Source: CAZAYB01 sp964489215
GTDB taxonomy: Bacteria > Planctomycetota > Phycisphaerae > Sedimentisphaerales > Anaerohalosphaeraceae
Direction of reading: 5' to 3'
Assembly (NCBI GenBank): GCA_964489215.1
Contig: CAZAYB010000125.1
Span: forward strand, 1-8,717
Length of the DNA stretch: 8,717 bases
Shown: one piece after another, positions 6,405-8,717 of the stretch
How the letters are laid out: every line of letters starts with the position of its first letter
How positions within the stretch are numbered: position 1 is the first letter of the stretch
The notes under the pieces: generated by a model
The model's input: only the letters and a program-made list of their open reading frames with translations
Database searches by the model: none
Told to the model about the DNA's origin: nothing
Program-made: the position numbers and the translations under genes

Positions 6405-7389
6405 TTTGAGAATTTTCCTGATCCTGAAGTTTGAAAATTTTTCTGATGGTATAGATTTTTTTGTCTGAGGATTCGAAGTAGGTTCTTGTTATCATTTCAC
6501 CGAGCAGTCCGGTAGATATGAATCCAAAAGAGATAAGAATAAGAAGCGCAGTAATCAGAGCCAGCGGTCCGTGAGCGACAAAAACAGGTACGCTGAAGTA
6601 CAGCTTATCGAAAGTCATATAGAATGAGAAAGCTGCGGCAATTGCAAATGCTATGAATGCCGCTCTTCCGAAGAAATGCAGGGGTCTTGTGATGTAGCTT
6701 AGTATGAAACGCAGGGTTATGAGGTCAAATGCGACTTTGAAAGTTCTTGCGATACCGTAGTTGCTTTTTCCGACAGGTCTTTCGATGTTTTTAATAGGAA
6801 TTTCAATAATTTTAGCACCGCTTGAAGACAGCAGAGCGGGTATGAATCTGTGCATTTCGCCGTACAGTCTGAGATCCTCTATTATTTCTCTTCGGTAAGC
6901 TTTGAAAGTCGTTCCGAAATCGTGTATGTCGACCCCGCTGATTTTTGAAGCGAGCCAGTTTGCGGCTCTTGATGGTATTTTTCTCAGTATCAGGTTGTCG
7001 ACTCTTTTTTTTCTCCACCCGGATACGAGGTCATATCCCTGCTCAATTTTTTCGATGAAATTTGGTATTTCCTCGGGCATGTGCTGGAGGTCTCCATCCA
7101 TTGATATTATTATTTCACCCGAGGCGTTGTCGAATCCAGCGGCAAGAGCTGGTGTTTGTCCGAAGTTTCTTCTTAGCTCTATGAAAACGACATGCGGGTC
7201 GTTTGCGGCGATTTCAACGAGTTTGTCGGGGGTCTGGTCCTGGCTTCCATCGTCAACGAGGACCAGTTCGTATGAAAGTTCAGTTTTTTTCATTACGTCA
7301 GTCAGGCGTTGGTAAAGTTCATCAACGACCTTAACTTCGTTGTAGAGCGGTACGACAATTGAACAGTCGAGACTGGGCTTTTTTTCCAT
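6397..7389 (-). CDS. GT2 family polyprenyl-phosphate glycosyltransferase (ArnC/GtrB/DPM1-like)
   Basis: A 330-residue inner-membrane enzyme that should transfer a sugar from a nucleotide donor to undecaprenyl (or another polyprenyl) phosphate on the cytoplasmic face. The GT-A domain shows VVPLYNE (12-18), VDDGS (45-49), the metal-binding DGD (98-100) followed by LQH, SGWRKKR (123-129) and FGTTFKAYRR (158-167). Two hydrophobic helices near the C-terminus (about 240-258 and 272-297) and the length match the ArnC/GtrB class. It starts 2 nt after the ydjC-like stop and overlaps the phosphatase-like gene by 8 nt, so the three are one operon. A weak GGA about 10 nt upstream may serve as ribosome binding site, and coupling to the upstream gene is likely. 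Its product is a plausible donor for the convergent ArnT-like enzyme. Glucose, mannose or aminoarabinose specificity cannot be read from the sequence. Confidence 0.93.
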   Translation of the reverse strand: MEKKPSLDCSIVVPLYNEVKVVDELYQRLTDVMKKTELSYELVLVDDGSQDQTPDKLVEIAANDPHVVFIELRRNFGQTPALAAGFDNASGEIIISMDGDLQHMPEEIPNFIEKIEQGYDLVSGWRKKRVDNLILRKIPSRAANWLASKISGVDIHDFGTTFKAYRREIIEDLRLYGEMHRFIPALLSSSGAKIIEIPIKNIERPVGKSNYGIARTFKVAFDLITLRFILSYITRPLHFFGRAAFIAFAIAAAFSFYMTFDKLYFSVPVFVAHGPLALITALLILISFGFISTGLLGEMITRTYFESSDKKIYTIRKIFKLQDQENSQNE

Positions 7390-7391
7390 AA

Positions 7392-8240
7392 CTATACATC
7401 CGTGTAATTTATGAGTTTTATATTTTTGAGCTGGAACTTTCTTATTATATCAGGATCTGTCAGGGCTTTCAATTCGATTTGTCTTTCTTCGATTAACCTT
7501 GTTTTTACGATATCCAGACCTGTATCGTATCCGGGATGTGTCATTAGCTCAGTTATACCGTTGAAATTTTCGTCAGCGAGTGTGTAGAGGAAAGTGCGGT
7601 CTATTTTGCCGGTGTGTGCCAGGCCTATTAAGAACTGGTTTTTGATGAACGTGGATGATTGGATTCTGTTTATTCTTGCGAGAATACTTACGGTTTTTGC
7701 TCTTTTTTTGTCCTGAGGGGTGACACTGGGCCAAATATTGGAGTTTAGCAGTCTTGCCGGTTCGTATGGGTACCTTATCGCATTTATTTGGTATTTTGAG
7801 GCAATTTTATTTACGATGGAGTAAATTAACGGGAAAGTATGTATGTGCTTGTGTGAGTCGATGTGAGATGGTTTGATGCCTTTTTCGAGGAGCCATTGGA
7901 GCTGAGCGGTGATTTCGTTTTCGATGGCTTTTTTTGCTTTTATGTTCAGCAAGGCGGTTTTCACGAGCGAAGCAGGGGTAAGTTTGAAGTTGTTTTGTGA
8001 GTCAGTTAGCGGAGAATCTGGGTTTTTTGTGAGAGCTGGACCTTCGAGCAGGTTTATGTGCAGCCCAGTTCCAAGTTTTGGGTGGTCCTTTGCTATTTTA
8101 ACAGCATCCTGGGCGTGGGGGAAGTTTGTCATTATTGTTGCGCTGGTGAAAATGCCGTCGGTGTGGGCCTTTAGCACGGCCTGGTTTACACCCTGGCATA
8201 ATCCGAAATCGTCAGCGTTTATTATAAGGGAAAACGGCAT
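7392..8240 (-). CDS. YdjC/ChbG/HpnK-family carbohydrate deacetylase
   Basis: A 282-residue cytoplasmic protein of the YdjC family, metal-dependent deacetylases acting on N-acetylated sugars. Known members include ChbG (chitooligosaccharides) and HpnK (hopanoid-linked N-acetylglucosamine). Motifs are INADDFG (7-13, catalytic/metal Asp10-Asp11), GLHINL (59-64, His61), HIDSHKHIH (126-134, metal His) and THPGYD (234-239, His235). The length is normal and all key residues are present, so the enzyme should be active. The ATG at 8240 lies 9 nt after the stop of the mtlD-like frame, with AAGAG immediately before it as a modest ribosome binding site. The GT2 follows after 2 nt. That context suggests it deacetylates the sugar handled by the GT2, or a glycan precursor, rather than chitobiose. 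Confidence 0.93.
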   Translation of the reverse strand: MPFSLIINADDFGLCQGVNQAVLKAHTDGIFTSATIMTNFPHAQDAVKIAKDHPKLGTGLHINLLEGPALTKNPDSPLTDSQNNFKLTPASLVKTALLNIKAKKAIENEITAQLQWLLEKGIKPSHIDSHKHIHTFPLIYSIVNKIASKYQINAIRYPYEPARLLNSNIWPSVTPQDKKRAKTVSILARINRIQSSTFIKNQFLIGLAHTGKIDRTFLYTLADENFNGITELMTHPGYDTGLDIVKTRLIEERQIELKALTDPDIIRKFQLKNIKLINYTDV

Positions 8241-8249
8241 GTAACTCTT

Positions 8250-8717
8250 TTAACTTTTAATTTGTTTTATTTTTGGAACAGCCTGGTCAACTAATTCAAT
8301 GATTTTCGGTCCGAATTTGCCTCCAGAATCTTTCCAGAGCCATTTGAGCAGTTGGGTGAGAAGTTCTGGGCTGAATTCGGTTACTGTATTTTTTTTAAGG
8401 TTTTGGGGCAGCTGATTTTTCTGGTCTGAATTGAGCAAAAAGTCCAGGCCAGCGGCCGCACCGAGTGTCATGTTTTCAGGTTCAACGTTTTGCTGGAGCG
8501 CGACGTTGATGGTTCCGAATATTCTGTCATCAAGAGAAAGTTTTCTTACGGGGTCTCGGCCGGCCCGCTGAATAGTGTCAGACAAATATGGGTTTGTCAT
8601 TCTTTTGAGCAGGTCCATCGCGAATTGCTCGTAACCTTTTTCAGAGAATAGATGGTCATTGAGGTCGGCTAGTTAATTTATGAGTGCCTTGACTGACTCT
8701 TGGATGAAGGATTTTAT
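8250..8717 (-). pseudogene. mtlD: C-terminal part of an MtlD-family mannitol-1-phosphate dehydrogenase, interrupted by an in-frame TAA
   Basis: The minus-strand frame resembles the C-terminal domain of mannitol-1-phosphate 5-dehydrogenase, an NAD-dependent enzyme linking mannitol-1-phosphate and fructose-6-phosphate. NPYLSDTIQRAGRDPVRKLS, then DDRIFG, aligns with the E. coli MtlD segment around RVGRQPQRKLSAGDRL, and the tail GAAAGLDFLL with its GIAAAMHF. Upstream of the ATG at 8618 the same frame continues with family-like sequence (FSEKGYEQFAMDLLKR). It is broken by TAA at 8675-8673 and resumes as KSFIQESVKALIN to the window edge. Either the gene carries a nonsense mutation, or this is a sequence error close to the end, or the stop is read through (it is followed by CTAG). 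The fragment from 8672 or 8618 to 8250 could still be translated alone, but it lacks the Rossmann domain. It is the first visible gene of the operon, 9 nt before the ydjC-like gene. Confidence 0.75.

Noticed and set aside
7909..8244. Plus-strand open frame of 111 codons opposite the ydjC-like gene
   Set aside because: Antisense shadow of a gene with clear YdjC-family motifs; no ribosome binding site or recognisable domain.
1..8717. CRISPR array, insertion sequence or phage genes
   Set aside because: No regularly spaced repeats, transposase motifs or terminal inverted repeats were seen; coding density and gene order look like ordinary chromosome.

Overview
The window looks like a chromosomal stretch from a moderately AT-rich, Gram-negative-type (diderm) bacterium. 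Gene content and protein style (a stand-alone HMGL-family synthase, an ArnT-like membrane glycosyltransferase, a YdjC-family deacetylase next to an ArnC-like GT2) would fit an anaerobic Planctomycetota or related lineage. That placement is an impression from protein style, not a phylogenetic result.

Layout. A divergent intergenic region (about 71-488) has a sigma70-like promoter on each strand. The minus-strand promoter abuts the first codons of a gene that runs off the left edge. The plus-strand promoter drives tRNA-Leu(UAA) (489-572). Next on the plus strand come a DTTFRDGQQ-type acyl-CoA/2-oxoacid condensing enzyme (651-1979; Re-citrate synthase-like or isopropylmalate synthase-like) and, 7 nt later, a HAD-family hydrolase (1987-2715). 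A new promoter plus a leader hairpin precedes threonine synthase thrC (2855-4201). Four nt later an ArnT/PMT-type polyprenyl-linked sugar transferase follows (4206-5852).

Convergent to these, with only a 9-nt gap, is a tightly packed minus-strand operon. In transcription order it holds the C-terminal part of an MtlD-family mannitol-1-phosphate dehydrogenase interrupted by an in-frame TAA (8717-8250), a YdjC/ChbG/HpnK-family carbohydrate deacetylase (8240-7392), an ArnC/GtrB-like GT2 glycosyltransferase with two C-terminal membrane helices (7389-6397), and a membrane-anchored dual-specificity-phosphatase-like protein whose catalytic Cys is replaced by Asp (6404-5862).

How they may work together. 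The left half is amino-acid or central carbon metabolism (2-oxoacid synthase, threonine synthase, tRNA-Leu). The right half looks like an envelope glycan-modification cluster: GT2 charges a polyprenyl phosphate with a sugar, the YdjC enzyme may deacetylate it, and the ArnT-like enzyme transfers it outside the inner membrane. This parallels ArnC-ArnD-ArnT logic, with a pseudophosphatase as an unexplained extra member. The most notable oddities are the HDSAGKKR pseudo-P-loop, the TAA-CTAG interruption of the mtlD-like gene, a HAD enzyme without the usual second motif-I Asp, and a G8 tract in the ArnT-like gene.
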